A stretch of DNA of 14,307 nt. Source: an uncultured Clostridia bacterium. Its GTDB lineage: Bacteria > Bacillota > Clostridia > Oscillospirales > Acutalibacteraceae. Where the stretch lies: positions 1 to 14,307 of the forward strand of contig CANQIG010000027.1 of NCBI GenBank assembly GCA_947623765.1. Direction: 5' to 3'. The notes beneath the pieces are model-generated. The model worked only from the letters and a program-made list of their open reading frames with translations, searched no databases and was not told the origin of the DNA. Shown here piece after piece: positions 14,034-14,307 of this stretch; positions within the stretch are counted from its first letter, which is position 1, and each line of letters starts with the position of its first letter. Both the position numbers and the translations under genes were made by a program.

Positions 14034-14307
14034 TTAGTGGTGGAACAGGCGGATGCCGGTGAACGCCATGACCATGTTGTAGCGGTTGCAGGTCTCGATG
14101 ACGTTGTCGTCGCGGATGGAGCCGCCCGGCTCGGCGATGTACTGCACGCCGCTCTTGCGGGCGCGCTCGATGTTGTCGCCGAACGGATAGAACGCGTCGC
14201 TGCCGACGGAAACGCCGGAGAAGGTCTTAAGCCATGCCGCCTTTTCCTCGGCGGTAAAGACCTCGGGTTTCTCGGTGAAGAACTGCTGCCACATACCCTC
14301 GCGCAGC
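14034..14307 (-). CDS. purH: PurH, bifunctional AICAR formyltransferase/IMP cyclohydrolase (C-terminal end only)
   Basis: PurH carries out the last two steps of IMP synthesis. Only its last 91 or so residues are present; the rest lies beyond the right edge. The visible part belongs to the formyltransferase domain: SGVSVGSDAFYPFGDNIERA followed by RKSGVQYIAEPGGSIRDDNV, ending in the typical MAFTGIRLFHH with the stop TAA at 14034-14036. The frame is open to the edge, so the methionine at 14294 is internal. It is upstream of purD on the same strand, the usual purH-purD order of Firmicute pur operons. Confidence 0.95.
   Translation of the reverse strand, partial: LREGMWQQFFTEKPEVFTAEEKAAWLKTFSGVSVGSDAFYPFGDNIERARKSGVQYIAEPGGSIRDDNVIETCNRYNMVMAFTGIRLFHH

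Overview
The window looks like chromosome of a high-GC, endospore-forming Firmicute, probably a clostridial gut-type lineage. The evidence is spoIIR and spoVAC/spoVAD, Shine-Dalgarno sites of the AGGAGG type, forespore-type promoters, and plant-glycan glycoside hydrolases in a strongly GC-rich background. The lineage is inferred; there is no rRNA or other strict marker here. I see no phage, insertion sequence, tRNA or CRISPR array.

Layout. (1) Positions 1-2225, minus: the first two thirds of addB (recombination nuclease/helicase subunit), cut by the window edge. (2) 2319-2924, minus: spoIIR, divergent from spoVAC-spoVAD (3073-4529, plus). The 148-bp gap holds a sigma-F-like promoter facing spoIIR and a sigma-G/F-like promoter facing spoVAC. 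A spoVAE gene is not present after spoVAD. (3) 4593-7200, minus: an operon of an iron-sulfur-type flavoprotein, proB and proA, joined by two 4-nt ATGA overlaps. It gives the first two steps of proline synthesis plus a redox protein. (4) 7201-7886: a 686-bp stretch with no credible protein gene. It is filled by a degenerate head-to-tail repeat array with seven copies of a short core, several followed by a TATAAT-like box on the minus strand, and it begins at a good promoter just downstream of the next gene. (5) 7887-9815, minus: a GH127 beta-L-arabinofuranosidase. (6) 9959-10375, plus: a small unknown four-helix membrane protein with its own promoter and terminator. (7) 10426-12429, minus: a GH31 alpha-glycosidase. 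(8) 12582-14307, minus: the end of a purine operon, purH (3' end only) then purD, separated by an unusual AT-rich spacer of three hairpins.

Most genes are ordinary housekeeping, sporulation or carbohydrate genes. Both glycosidases lack signal peptides and would act in the cytoplasm on imported plant-derived oligosaccharides. The parts that ordinary annotation does not explain are the 7.2-7.9 kb repeat array with recurring promoter-like boxes, the hairpin placed between the addB promoter and its start codon, the hairpin-rich purH-purD spacer, and the missing spoVAE.
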